From the NCBI GenBank assembly GCA_903891415.1, contig CAITEH010000017.1, forward strand, positions 1 through 47,003: 47,003 nucleotides of DNA, given 5' to 3'. A model generated the notes under the pieces. That model had not been told where the DNA came from. It searched no databases and worked only from the letters and a program-made list of their open reading frames with translations. This document shows, piece after piece, positions 7,820-16,365 of the stretch. This stretch comes from Candidatus Firestoneibacteriota bacterium (GTDB taxonomy: Bacteria > Oederibacteriota > D2-FULL-39-29). The position numbers and the translations under genes were made by a program. The number at the start of each line of letters is the position of its first letter. Within the stretch, counting starts at the first letter, position 1.

Positions 7820-8678
7820 CTATCACAGCATCCGCGGGCATGCCCGGTTTTAATTCATCATTTCGGTTATCAAGATCTATTTTAATCGCATATACCAGGC
7901 GAGTCCTTTCATCTTTTGTTTGAATATTTTTCGGAGTAAACTCCGCTTGCGAAGAAATATTAATAACCCTGCCTTCGTATTTTCTGTCAGGGAACGAATC
8001 AATAATAGCATAAGCATTTTGATTGAGTTTAACTTTACCTAATTCTGTCTCTGAAATATAAATTTTCATATAGGGTTTTTCAATATTTCCAACAGTAACA
8101 ACGGACATTCCAGGGCTAAGGATCTCTCCTTCTTCCGCATTCTTGCTGAGCACTACACCGTCAATAGGAGACTTCAGATAGCAATTTTCAATCATAGCCG
8201 CTATATATGCAACCTGTGCTTCTGCCTGGTTCTTCTGCTGGCTGGCTGATTTAAGCTGGGACTCAAGCACCTTATACTGGGTCTCGATCTGGTCATACTG
8301 CTGTTGAGACACTGACCCGGCTTTCAGAAGTTCACCCGTTCTTTTAAAATTATCTTCTGCGTTTTTATACTGTGCTTTTACCTGTACCATCATTTCTTTG
8401 GCAGCATCAAGGGATGCTTTTGCCTGTTGCAACTGTGCGGTTAATTCATTATGTGCCAACTCAGCAACAAGAGAACCTTTTTTGATCTTTCCGCCTTCTT
8501 CTACAGGTATCTTGTCTATCTTCCCCATAATTTTCGAAGAAATGTCCACCTGCGTAACTTCAATAGTCCCGGAACCGGAAAGACCGTTATATTTTCCGTT
8601 CTTTATTCCGGTCATTATAAAATACGCCGCAATTCCCAGTACCAGGACTGCCGGAACTATTATCTTTCTCTTATCCAT
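7803..8678 (-). CDS. HlyD-family membrane fusion protein (YbhG-like)
   Basis: A 291-residue periplasmic adaptor. It has one N-terminal membrane anchor (residues 6-24) and a split lipoyl/barrel-sandwich domain (first half VDISSKIMGKIDKIPVEEG, second half YLKSPIDGVVLSKNAEEGE). Between these lies an alpha-hairpin coiled coil rich in Gln and Ala (about 75-155), and a beta-barrel region ends in KPGMPADAVIDAK. It should link the ABC exporter in the inner membrane to the TolC-like channel encoded just upstream. A textbook AGGAGG lies before the ATG. The 76-base gap to the TolC gene holds no convincing promoter or terminator, so co-transcription is expected. Confidence 0.92.
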   Translation of the reverse strand: MDKRKIIVPAVLVLGIAAYFIMTGIKNGKYNGLSGSGTIEVTQVDISSKIMGKIDKIPVEEGGKIKKGSLVAELAHNELTAQLQQAKASLDAAKEMMVQVKAQYKNAEDNFKRTGELLKAGSVSQQQYDQIETQYKVLESQLKSASQQKNQAEAQVAYIAAMIENCYLKSPIDGVVLSKNAEEGEILSPGMSVVTVGNIEKPYMKIYISETELGKVKLNQNAYAIIDSFPDRKYEGRVINISSQAEFTPKNIQTKDERTRLVYAIKIDLDNRNDELKPGMPADAVIDAKNN

Positions 8679-8754
8679 AAAACCTCCTGTTTAGTTTAAT
8701 TACCAATGCCTTAATACTAATTTCTATTAATAAGTTTTCCAATTTTCGTTATTA

Positions 8755-10071
8755 TTACTTTAGTTCTCCAATAGCTTTCAGATACGACGCTTTTGCAAGC
8801 GCAAGATCGTACAATGCCTGCAGATACGCGGTTTTAGCCGTTAAGAGTCCTAAATGCGCATCCATAACATCATAGTTTGTATTAACACCGCTTTTATAAC
8901 TGGCTTCGGCTATTTTATAATACTCCTCTGCCTGTTTGACAACTTCAGACTGTGCCAGTATACGCTCAGACACCTCATTGAGATTTAGCACAGTTTGCTT
9001 TACTTCAAGTTCTATCAGGTTTTCAATTTGTATTTTTGTAATTTCGGTTGACTTTACGGCAGCTTCAGCAGATCTAGATTTTCCAGCCGTCGAAAATCCG
9101 TCAAAAACAGGAATTGAAAGGACTAACCCTGCATTCCAGCTGTCCACCCAGGATAGCTGGGTATAATATGGATTCTGATAGTTATAGCTCAAAGAACCGG
9201 TAAGAAAGGGTTTATCCCCTGTGGAAATTAAGGCAAGTGAGGCCTCAGCGATTTCTTTTCTGGCAACGGATTTTTTTATTTCCACTCTATCCTTTAGGGC
9301 CTTCTTTAGAGCTGCGTCAAGTGCCGTATTTTCCGGCCCGAAATCTCCTGCCTGGCTATTTATGAGCTCTCCTGTGATATTTATCTCTTCAGTAAGCATG
9401 ATCCCCAGAATATTTTTAAGGCTTTGCACGGACATTTCATAAATATTGCGGCTTTTAGAAACTACAGGTTTCATGCTTGAAATCCTGACTTTTGCCCGAA
9501 GCAGGTCAAACGAAGATCCCGCACCGGTATTCAAACGTGCAGAAGCAAGTTTCGCATTCTCTTCCGCCAGCTTTAAAGACTCTTCATTTACTTCAACAAT
9601 TTTTTTGGATAATATCACAGAATAAAATACTTGATTAAGGTTTAATAGTGCCTGTGCCTTTACCTGCTCTAACTCCAATTCGGCCGTTTCCAGCCCTTTT
9701 GCTGCTGTTTTCGGCGCTAAGAACATCCTGCCCCAGTCAAACAACACCTGGCTTAAAGCCGCCCGGAAGACCCAATTATCGTTTTGCCCGGTTTGAATGG
9801 TCTTATTTATAACGCTCGGACCCACGGGAAGAGAGATCTGCATCGCGGGGACGCTGGATATGTAATTGTAGCTCCCATATAATGAGATCTTTGGTAAATA
9901 GCCGGAAGAAGCATCAGTGAGTTTTCCTTCAGCATCTATAACACCCTGTGCCGCTATAAGAATATCTCTATTGTTTTCAAAAAGCAGTTTTTTTGCCGCG
10001 GTGTAGTCAAGGTTCATAGTTCCGGCTGTTGTTAAGGCCGTCAATATCAGCGCAATTATTAGCCCTTTCAT
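8755..10071 (-). CDS. TolC-like outer-membrane efflux protein
   Basis: I place the start at ATG 10071, giving 438 residues. It is followed by a signal peptide (MKGLIIALILTALTTAGT) and preceded by AGGGGG, and it lies 1 base after the regulator's stop. A longer frame to 10197 lacks a signal and overlaps the regulator. The mature protein has the two-fold OEP repeat: long Ala/Leu/Glu-rich helices (for example YSVILSKKIVEVNEESLKLA and EVSERILAQSEVVKQAEEYY) interleaved with beta strands. It forms the outer-membrane exit duct for the ABC-type pump encoded downstream. E. coli ybhGFSR lacks a dedicated TolC gene; here it is built into the operon. Confidence 0.92.
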   Translation of the reverse strand: MKGLIIALILTALTTAGTMNLDYTAAKKLLFENNRDILIAAQGVIDAEGKLTDASSGYLPKISLYGSYNYISSVPAMQISLPVGPSVINKTIQTGQNDNWVFRAALSQVLFDWGRMFLAPKTAAKGLETAELELEQVKAQALLNLNQVFYSVILSKKIVEVNEESLKLAEENAKLASARLNTGAGSSFDLLRAKVRISSMKPVVSKSRNIYEMSVQSLKNILGIMLTEEINITGELINSQAGDFGPENTALDAALKKALKDRVEIKKSVARKEIAEASLALISTGDKPFLTGSLSYNYQNPYYTQLSWVDSWNAGLVLSIPVFDGFSTAGKSRSAEAAVKSTEITKIQIENLIELEVKQTVLNLNEVSERILAQSEVVKQAEEYYKIAEASYKSGVNTNYDVMDAHLGLLTAKTAYLQALYDLALAKASYLKAIGELK

Positions 10072-10072
10072 T

Positions 10073-10681
10073 TCACACCCCCTGATCTGTTTTTTTAAGC
10101 TTCCTTCTTCCTTTGTCAGAAAGTATACCTTCAAAAAATAACTTAAATATCGTATCAAACACCTGTCCGGCATTATATGCGGCTTCCGATAAAGCACCGG
10201 GATTTATCATGTTTTCTATGGTTGTCAGGTATATCTTAATAACCAGTTCTTTATCAAGATCCTTGCGGAGTTTTCCGCAATTAATACCCTGATCTACAAC
10301 TTTTGAAAAATTTTTACTAATGAGCCTTCTTCTTTCCTTATTAACGATCTCCCAAATTTCGGGAGCATTTTTCTTGATATCCCGTAAAAAAGCCGGGCTT
10401 AACTTTGAAATATAATATATAATTATTTCAGATATTTTCCTGAATTTTTCAATTATCTCCAGCTTATTGTTCCTCACCAAACTATTGACCCGGTCCTCGA
10501 TCTTAATAAATTGTGACATTATGGCCTCTTTAAGCAAACTTTCCTTGTTTGGAAAATGTTTATAAAGTGTTTTTTTGCTCATAGCAAGCTCTGCGGCAAT
10601 ATCATCCATAGTAATGTTTGAAAACCCCGAAGAGATAAACAACTCTCTGGAATTGATCAATATTTTTTCTTTTGTATCCAT
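10073..10681 (-). CDS. TetR/AcrR-family transcriptional repressor
   Basis: A 202-residue regulator with an N-terminal TetR helix-turn-helix (about residues 3-50; ITMDDIAAELAMSKKTLYKHF is the recognition region) and a divergent all-helical ligand-binding domain. It is the first gene of the efflux operon and sits directly behind a consensus promoter and a perfect inverted repeat. The simplest reading is autorepression of the whole operon, relieved when an exported compound binds. This mirrors CecR (YbiH) in front of ybhGFSR. The start is supported by CCGGAG 7-8 bases upstream of ATG 10681. The inducing ligand cannot be predicted. Confidence 0.92.
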   Translation of the reverse strand: MDTKEKILINSRELFISSGFSNITMDDIAAELAMSKKTLYKHFPNKESLLKEAIMSQFIKIEDRVNSLVRNNKLEIIEKFRKISEIIIYYISKLSPAFLRDIKKNAPEIWEIVNKERRRLISKNFSKVVDQGINCGKLRKDLDKELVIKIYLTTIENMINPGALSEAAYNAGQVFDTIFKLFFEGILSDKGRRKLKKTDQGV

Positions 10682-10691
10682 AATACACTCC

Positions 10692-10719
10692 GGAAACTAA
10701 TACAGTATCCTTAGTTTCC
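10692..10719. promoter_or_regulatory. inverted-repeat operator for the TetR-type regulator
   Basis: A perfect 9-bp inverted repeat, GGAAACTAA (10692-10700) and TTAGTTTCC (10711-10719), separated by 10 bp. It directly abuts the -10 box and covers the predicted transcription start, the classic place for a TetR-family repressor. The palindrome is seen; binding is inferred from position. Confidence 0.75.
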
Positions 10720-10748
10720 ATTTTAACAAAATATTTCACATCTGTCAA
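10720..10748 (-). promoter_or_regulatory. consensus sigma70 promoter of the efflux operon
   Basis: On the minus strand, -35 TTGACA (10743-10748, perfect), 17-bp spacer, -10 TAAAAT (10720-10725, one mismatch). The expected start lies near 10713, inside the inverted repeat, leaving a leader of about 32 nt to the regulator ATG. Confidence 0.8.
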
Positions 10749-10774
10749 TAAGTTATTTTAATATTCCGGGAGAG

Positions 10775-11791
10775 TTATTCTATCATTTTCGTAAGTTTAT
10801 TTAATACTTCCGCAACAGTTATATTCTTAAGGCATTTTAGATCCTTACATTTATTTTTCTCACATGGCTGGCAATCAACTCCGGCCCAGATATAATCTGA
10901 TCCATTTTTGCTTTCAGGTTCCCAGGCCCGGGGGTTGGTTGCCCCATAAATGGTTAAAGTCGGGGTTTTTACCGCGGCCGCCAGGTGTTTTGTAAATGTA
11001 TTCGTGGTAATTACCACTCTTATTTTTGAAAGCAGTGCAGCTAAACTCTTTATGTCAGTTTCCGGGGCGAGCAGGACCTTTTCTTTTGCTATACTTAAAA
11101 ATTTCTCCACATCCTCGCCGGGGCCCCATAAAAGCATAACTTTTTTTCCGGATCTTACAAGCTTGTCAGAGAGTGAAGCAAAATTCTCGATCCCCCAGTT
11201 CCTGGTTTCAAATTTTGTAAAGGGGTTAAGTCCTATTACTTCTCTGCTCCTAATTCCATTTTTATTCAGATAAGCGCTGATAATCAATTCGGTCTCTTTA
11301 GGTATTTTTATTTCTAGTTCTAAAGTTTCATTTGTAATATCTGCTCCGCAAACAAAAGCAGCAAGTAAATGCACTTTTGCCCCGTATAGAATTTCTTTTG
11401 GTCCTCTTACCTTAATATTATAGGCCCTTTGTCTTACTCTGTGCGTTGTGCCTGCCCTATACTTAGCACCGCTAAAGGCGGTAATAAGCGCACTTCTTGG
11501 AGTACCTATCAGGTCAAGTACCAGGTCAAATTTGCTTTTTCTTATCATGTTTATCATTTTTATTCCGTCTAAAACTCCGCCCTTCTTGTCCTTATCAAAA
11601 AGAATTAATTCATCAATGAACGGAAGCCCGGAAACAACTTGTTCTGCCTCGCGGTTTACAAGCAGAGACAGCTTTGCTCCCGGGTAGGCAGTCTTTAGGG
11701 CTCTTAGTGCAGGAATTGAAAGTAATATATCCCCCAGACCTTTAAAGCGTATTACCAGGATATTTTTAATATTTTTTTTATCAATTATCAA
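10775..11791 (-). CDS. GT9 heptosyltransferase-family glycosyltransferase
   Basis: A 338-residue GT-B fold enzyme of the ADP-heptose:LPS heptosyltransferase family. The N-terminal Rossmann start is ILVIRFKGLGDILLSIPALR. The donor domain has IGLNPFTKFETRNW and a C-terminal IYGATNPRAW. The usual NDSG..H donor-site motif reads NTFTKH, so the acidic residue is lost. Near the C-terminus is a four-cysteine pattern C-x2-C-x4-C-x4-C. The start is TTG at 11791 with AAGGA upstream, in a TTGA overlap with the preceding gene. It ends the glycan block. The sugar donor could be a heptose, but the altered motif makes that uncertain. Confidence 0.87.
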   Translation of the reverse strand: MIIDKKNIKNILVIRFKGLGDILLSIPALRALKTAYPGAKLSLLVNREAEQVVSGLPFIDELILFDKDKKGGVLDGIKMINMIRKSKFDLVLDLIGTPRSALITAFSGAKYRAGTTHRVRQRAYNIKVRGPKEILYGAKVHLLAAFVCGADITNETLELEIKIPKETELIISAYLNKNGIRSREVIGLNPFTKFETRNWGIENFASLSDKLVRSGKKVMLLWGPGEDVEKFLSIAKEKVLLAPETDIKSLAALLSKIRVVITTNTFTKHLAAAVKTPTLTIYGATNPRAWEPESKNGSDYIWAGVDCQPCEKNKCKDLKCLKNITVAEVLNKLTKMIE

Positions 11792-12837
11792 TTTTTTTCC
11801 TTTTTTTGCTCAATAAGCTCAACAGCGGTATTAAATACTCTTTGGACAGTTATTTCAGCCATACACTTCGGGTCCAAACAAGCGTCCCGGACACAATATT
11901 TACAAATACCTTGCTTATCAATTACCCGATAACGCTTATCTTTATAAGGAAACCATGTAAATGTTTCATCCGGGCGGAATATTCCTATAGTTGGCGTTTC
12001 TACCGCTATTGCCATATGCAAAGGACCGTGATTATTAGTAATAAAGCAGTTACATAATTTCATAAGGGCTATATCCTGCCTGATCTGCAGGCCTTCAACG
12101 ATAAAAGCTTTGTGATCTAACCTTTCATAAATATCTTTAACCAGCGGTTTATCTTTGGGCCCGCCAAAGAGCATAACTTGATATCCCGCTTCTATTAATT
12201 TCCCGGCCAGTTCCGCGTATTTTTCTTTAGGCCAGGTCATGGTCGGCCCTCTTCTGCTGCCCGGCTGAAGCCCTATAACCGGTTTTTCAAAATTGAGCCC
12301 CAAGCTTATGGCATAATTCCTTGCAAATAACTGTTCTTCCGTATCAAGAAATATCTCTGTTTTTTTATCTGATACCGCAATACCAAACAATCTCAGGACA
12401 TCTTCATAGGCTTCTATGCAATCGGATCTGTCTTCCGGATCTATAATATCTTTTCTTACAATATGCCGGTTATAGCATATTCCTCTTCCTCTAATTTCCC
12501 ATCCAATCCTGTATCTGGCCCCGCTAAGAAGCGTTATTAATGCACTTCTGGGGTTTCCAAATACATCTATTACAGCATCGTATTTCCGCCGTCTTATCAT
12601 ACACACGGTCTCAAAAAGATCTGTCCATTTACTTTTTTTATTAATCAACAATTCTTTAATATTAGGATTGTTTTTAAGCATTTCAAGAGGCATTTCTTCT
12701 GCAAGGTAACTTATTTCAACATCCGGATAGGCTTTTTTTAAGGCTTCTATTACGGGCGTGGAAATAATAACATCTCCTATGAACCTGAGCCTTATGATCA
12801 GTATTTTTTTTATACGGCTTGCTTTCAATTCTATCAT
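11788..12837 (-). CDS. GT9 heptosyltransferase-family glycosyltransferase
   Basis: A 349-residue GT9 enzyme when started at ATG 12837, which overlaps the gmhB stop as ATGA; an in-frame start at 12879 lies inside gmhB and adds no domain. It begins with ILIIRLRFIGDVIISTPVIE. It carries IGLQPGSRRGPTMTWPKEKY in the donor domain, NNHGPLH in place of NDSG..H, and the C-terminal four-cysteine pattern (CKYC, then two more cysteines, then ITVQRVF). It transfers a sugar to the lipid A core or a related acceptor on the cytoplasmic face of the inner membrane. Its place next to gmhB supports a heptose donor. Confidence 0.88.
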   Translation of the reverse strand: MIELKASRIKKILIIRLRFIGDVIISTPVIEALKKAYPDVEISYLAEEMPLEMLKNNPNIKELLINKKSKWTDLFETVCMIRRRKYDAVIDVFGNPRSALITLLSGARYRIGWEIRGRGICYNRHIVRKDIIDPEDRSDCIEAYEDVLRLFGIAVSDKKTEIFLDTEEQLFARNYAISLGLNFEKPVIGLQPGSRRGPTMTWPKEKYAELAGKLIEAGYQVMLFGGPKDKPLVKDIYERLDHKAFIVEGLQIRQDIALMKLCNCFITNNHGPLHMAIAVETPTIGIFRPDETFTWFPYKDKRYRVIDKQGICKYCVRDACLDPKCMAEITVQRVFNTAVELIEQKKEKN

Positions 12838-13388
12838 TTTTTGAGATAATCCTCTTTTATCCAGTTTACCGCTGCACAAAGATCTTCAGCGATAAAATCA
12901 GGTTTTTCTTTCATTTTAATAACCGAATCCTTCCCGTAACCCGTCAGTACCAATATTGTCTTTCCGCCGGCATTCCGGCCAAACTCAATATCAGTTTCCT
13001 TGTCTCCGATAAAATATGAGTTCTTCGGATCTATGTTAAGCGCCTTTTTTGCCAGCTTAACCATTCCTAAAGCCGGTTTTCTGCATTTACAATAGTCCTC
13101 CGGCAGATGAGGGCAGTAATAAATTGCATCCAGCTTTGCTTTCGCGCCTGTTTTCAATAACCTTTGTATTTTTGCATGTATCGCATCAAGAGTTTTAAGC
13201 GTAAACATTCCGCGTCCGATGCCTGATTGATTGGTTGCCAGGATCGCGGGCAATTTCAAATTGTTAATTTCCTTAACCGCTCCGGCAGCACCGGCATAAA
13301 GCTGCAAAGCTTTTAAAGTGGAAAGATAATTAACTTCAACAATAAGCGTCCCGTCCCTGTCTAGAAAAACAGCCGGCTTGCCTTTCAA
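12834..13388 (-). CDS. gmhB: D-glycero-D-manno-heptose-1,7-bisphosphate 7-phosphatase
   Basis: A 184-residue HAD-superfamily phosphatase that matches GmhB in length and motifs. Catalytic D10-x-D12-G-T is in VFLDRDGTLI, motif II is ATNQSGIGRG, and motif III is the Lys in CRKP. Motif IV is GDKETD (128-133). The zinc loop has C92-x-H94 and C100-x-C102. It removes the C7 phosphate in ADP-heptose synthesis, in the cytoplasm. The start is TTG at 13388 behind AGGGGG and overlaps the deacetylase stop (TTGA). The rest of the heptose pathway (gmhA, hldE) is not in the window. Its neighbours are GT9 enzymes that would use the product. Confidence 0.93.
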   Translation of the reverse strand: MKGKPAVFLDRDGTLIVEVNYLSTLKALQLYAGAAGAVKEINNLKLPAILATNQSGIGRGMFTLKTLDAIHAKIQRLLKTGAKAKLDAIYYCPHLPEDYCKCRKPALGMVKLAKKALNIDPKNSYFIGDKETDIEFGRNAGGKTILVLTGYGKDSVIKMKEKPDFIAEDLCAAVNWIKEDYLKK

Positions 13389-14149
13389 GGTTGCCCCCTT
13401 TTATGCCTGACGGCTTCTCTAATACCGCGAAAATAAATATACCAGCTTGAGACCTTCCTTTTAAAAGCTCCTATACTATCCGAGCTTTTTATGTATACTC
13501 TGCGTATTTCGAAAAGGTCCTCGGCTACCGCTCTTTTTGAGGTCGCTATAGCAAGGCCGTATTTATAACCTGCTTTTGCCGCGGCCTTTTTCACATTTTC
13601 ATTAAAAGAGCCATAAGGGTAAAATATTGCCCTTACTTTTTCTCCCGTAATATTTTCTATCACTTCTTTAGAATTTGACATATCTCGCTCAATTTCTTCC
13701 GGAGCCAGCCGTGGCAGGTGCGAATGTTTTGCACTATGCGATTCAAAAGAAATAAAAGGACCTTTATACTTTACAATATTTTCCCGCGAAGCTGTCATTT
13801 CAGTTGCATTAGCTTTTTGCCATTTGTTTTCTTTGCCTATATAATCCGTTACTATTGAAAATATGCCCTTTAGATTTCTCGCCTCGAGCAAAGGCGCGGC
13901 ATTTTTAAGTGACTCGAAATAAGCATCATCAAACGTTATCATGACAGGTTTTTGGGGACAAAGCCTGGAGCCCTGAAGAATAGATTCAAGATCCGCAAAA
14001 TTTATTGCCGTAAACTTTTTTCTTACCAGATAATCCAGTTGGGCTGCAAGTTCTGCCGGTTCCAGGCAAAAATTATCCCAAACTCTGGCGTTTTTACGTT
14101 CAACAATAAGGTGATACATTAATATAGGAAAATATTTCAGGTTTTCCAT
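13385..14149 (-). CDS. polysaccharide deacetylase (CE4, NodB fold)
   Basis: A 254-residue protein with carbohydrate esterase 4 motifs. The catalytic Asp pair is in ITFDDAY (D74, D75, with Ala where Gly is common). The metal histidines are in SHSAKHSHL (H138, H142), and FYPYGSFNE sits at 176-184. No signal peptide is evident, which suggests a cytoplasmic or membrane-face acting enzyme on a lipid-linked sugar, but this is uncertain. ATG 14149 follows AGGGAT and overlaps the upstream GT2 gene by 13 bases. In LPS-core loci such enzymes N-deacetylate a sugar or modify an acyl group; the acceptor is not readable here. Confidence 0.87.
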   Translation of the reverse strand: MENLKYFPILMYHLIVERKNARVWDNFCLEPAELAAQLDYLVRKKFTAINFADLESILQGSRLCPQKPVMITFDDAYFESLKNAAPLLEARNLKGIFSIVTDYIGKENKWQKANATEMTASRENIVKYKGPFISFESHSAKHSHLPRLAPEEIERDMSNSKEVIENITGEKVRAIFYPYGSFNENVKKAAAKAGYKYGLAIATSKRAVAEDLFEIRRVYIKSSDSIGAFKRKVSSWYIYFRGIREAVRHKRGQP

Positions 14150-14910
14150 TTAATATCCCTGTAATTATGGTGATATATTTCAAATAATTTTAATTCCGCC
14201 GTAAAAATATATAAGGCCGAGAAAAGATGAAATATCAGGCCTCTGGTACCGTCTAAGATACCCAGCTTGAAAAAATACCATTTAAAAAACCTGCTAACCG
14301 GCCTGATCAGCATTCCATACCAGCTTGGCTTGATATTGCGGTGAAACCTTCCGCTTGCGTCCAGGTAAGTATAGGAATTATATTTGTGAAAATATCCCGA
14401 GACTGAATTATATGAGTAATGCAATATCGGATTATTGAGTCTTACTATTTTACTTCCCGAGATCCTGACCGTTTCATGAACATCCTTGGCTGAATAAGTA
14501 AATTTCCCTTTTGATTTTCTAAAAAGCCTTAAATGATAATCAGGATATTGTCCGCCATATTTCATTAATTTCCCTAAAAAAAAGTTTTTAACAGGCAAGA
14601 AATATCCGTCTGCTTTAAATTCCAGTTCTAATATTTCCTTTTTAAGTTCCTCTGAAATGCGCTCGTCCGCATCTATGCTTAAGATCCAGTCATTTCTTGT
14701 CCGTGAAATACCATAATTCTTCTGAGCTGCATAGCCTTTCCATTCCCGCGCAAATACCTTTTTTGAGTATTTTTTTGCCAAGAAAACCGTTTTATCACTG
14801 CTCCCGGAATCAACGACCACAATTTCATCCAGAAAATCAAGTGTTTGCAGGCAATCAACAATATTCTGCTCTTCATTGCGCGTAATTATTACAGCACTTA
14901 TTTTTTCCAT
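14137..14910 (-). CDS. GT2 glycosyltransferase, WaaE/KdtX-like
   Basis: A 257-residue GT-A enzyme. It has the nucleotide-binding start SAVIITRNEEQNIVDCL, VVDSGSSDKT (32-41), the metal-binding SIDADER (78-84, DAD) and the LRLFRKSKGKF segment. The last 70 residues contain an aromatic/basic membrane-associated part (SRFFKWYFFKLGILDGTRG) that is characteristic of the WaaE/KdtX core beta-1,4-glucosyltransferase group. It likely adds a hexose to the inner core. It starts at ATG 14910 one codon after the stop of the GT2-GT9 fusion gene. Confidence 0.87.
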   Translation of the reverse strand: MEKISAVIITRNEEQNIVDCLQTLDFLDEIVVVDSGSSDKTVFLAKKYSKKVFAREWKGYAAQKNYGISRTRNDWILSIDADERISEELKKEILELEFKADGYFLPVKNFFLGKLMKYGGQYPDYHLRLFRKSKGKFTYSAKDVHETVRISGSKIVRLNNPILHYSYNSVSGYFHKYNSYTYLDASGRFHRNIKPSWYGMLIRPVSRFFKWYFFKLGILDGTRGLIFHLFSALYIFTAELKLFEIYHHNYRDIKWKT

Positions 14911-16365
14911 TTAAGAAACCGCCTTTTTTACCGCATCTAATACTTCAGACACACTTATATTATCAAGACAAACAGGAAAGTCACAGGAATCTTTCCAGCA
15001 GGGCTTGCAGTTTTGCACAGAATTCAGGATAAAATGCCTGTCTTTTTCCGAATAGGGATGAAATATTTTTGGCTCATCAGGCCCGATAATAGTAACAGTC
15101 GGGATATCCAATCCTGCGGCTATGTGTGCCAGGCCGGAGTCATTCCCGATAAAAACATCTAATTTTGAAATTAGTTGAATTACTTTGCCAAGCTTCTTTT
15201 CGCTTACAAAACACGGTTTATTTTTCATCCTGTCTAGCACCTGTTTCAAAGCTTCCGGATCAGACGGGTCATCAAAAAATATTACTTTATAGCCGTTATC
15301 TTTTATCAGTTTATCGGCCAATTCGGCATAACGTTCTTTGGCCCACATTTTATTTTTTTTACTTGCCGAGACACTGATCCCTGCAAAGAGCCGGCTTGGA
15401 GCAGAACCGTGATCTACAAGATCTAGAGTTGCGTTTTTAGCGGTATAAACTTTAACTTTTTTTATCTTAACCGGTAAACCCAGTGCCCTGGCACAGTCCA
15501 GATCTCTATCCACCGCATCTTCGTATTCTTCAGGTTTTTTTACTCTCATTGTTGTAAAATAATTTTTTCCGTTATGATTATTTATGACCCTGAGCGGCGC
15601 CCGCGAAACAAGTCCTAAAATTGCAGCGCTCCGGCTGGCTTGAGGACAAAGTACAATATCATATTTTCTTGAAAAGGCTATTTTAAAAAAAGCGTTCAAA
15701 AAGCTTTTACAAATAATAATCCTCTCAACATACGGATTGCCGGAAAGCACATCCTCGCTCCCGGGTTTTACCGCGCAAGTTATTGACGCATTAAGGTAAT
15801 AACTTTTAAGCGTTTGTAATAGGGGGGTCATCAAGACCGTATCGCCTAGCCCTCTCATTTTAATAACGAGAATACTTCTAATCTCCTTAGCGGTAACCGG
15901 ATTGCCAGGAAAAATAAAATCTTTATAATGTCTTATCGGGTTAATAAATATTCCATAACCAGGTACTGCTTCTCCGGCGCAGCGCCGGAATAGTCTCACC
16001 TTCCGGTTTTCAATTTTCCAAACATCCCCGCTGTTAACAATTATGGGAACTTTTATAAAGTCTTTTTTTACTTGCGGCAGGTTAGTTAATATCTCCCTTT
16101 TTAAAGGTATTGAAACTTCTTCATCCGGTTCAAGCACTAGCACCCAGTCAGAATTAGAAGCCTTAATGCCCTGCTCCGCAATATCTCCCTTCCCGTTATT
16201 ACAATGTATTATTCTTAATTTATATTTATTTATTAACTCCTGGTCTATTTTTATTGAACCGCTTGCAGGTATAATTATTTCATTAACCCAGCCTTCAACC
16301 GTTTTCAGGCACCGTTCCAAACCATTAATATCCCTGTCCGCGGTTATAACTGCTGAAATTTTCAT
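14911..16365 (-). CDS. two-domain protein: degenerate GT2 + GT9 glycosyltransferase
   Basis: A 484-residue fusion. Residues 1-150 align by eye with the adjacent WaaE-like GT2: SAVITADRDINGLERCLKTV at the start, VLEPDEEVS (78-85) where the neighbour has SIDADERIS, and VRLFRR (123-128). The catalytic Asp of the DSGSSD motif is gone (PASGS), the DAD is EPD, and the end of the domain is shortened. Residues 164-484 are a full GT9 domain with ILVIKMRGLGDTVLMTPLLQ, a canonical NDSG (408-411) and the four-cysteine pattern (C453, C456, C461, C466). The GT9 part is expected to be active; the GT2 part may be a binding or docking module. It starts at ATG 16365 in an ATGA overlap. A shared origin with the next gene by duplication and fusion is plausible. 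Confidence 0.85.
   Translation of the reverse strand: MKISAVITADRDINGLERCLKTVEGWVNEIIIPASGSIKIDQELINKYKLRIIHCNNGKGDIAEQGIKASNSDWVLVLEPDEEVSIPLKREILTNLPQVKKDFIKVPIIVNSGDVWKIENRKVRLFRRCAGEAVPGYGIFINPIRHYKDFIFPGNPVTAKEIRSILVIKMRGLGDTVLMTPLLQTLKSYYLNASITCAVKPGSEDVLSGNPYVERIIICKSFLNAFFKIAFSRKYDIVLCPQASRSAAILGLVSRAPLRVINNHNGKNYFTTMRVKKPEEYEDAVDRDLDCARALGLPVKIKKVKVYTAKNATLDLVDHGSAPSRLFAGISVSASKKNKMWAKERYAELADKLIKDNGYKVIFFDDPSDPEALKQVLDRMKNKPCFVSEKKLGKVIQLISKLDVFIGNDSGLAHIAAGLDIPTVTIIGPDEPKIFHPYSEKDRHFILNSVQNCKPCWKDSCDFPVCLDNISVSEVLDAVKKAVS

Noticed and set aside
8755-10197. Longer form of the TolC-like protein starting at 10197
   Set aside because: It would overlap the regulator gene by 125 bases and bury the signal peptide; ATG 10071 has both a ribosome site and a proper signal sequence.
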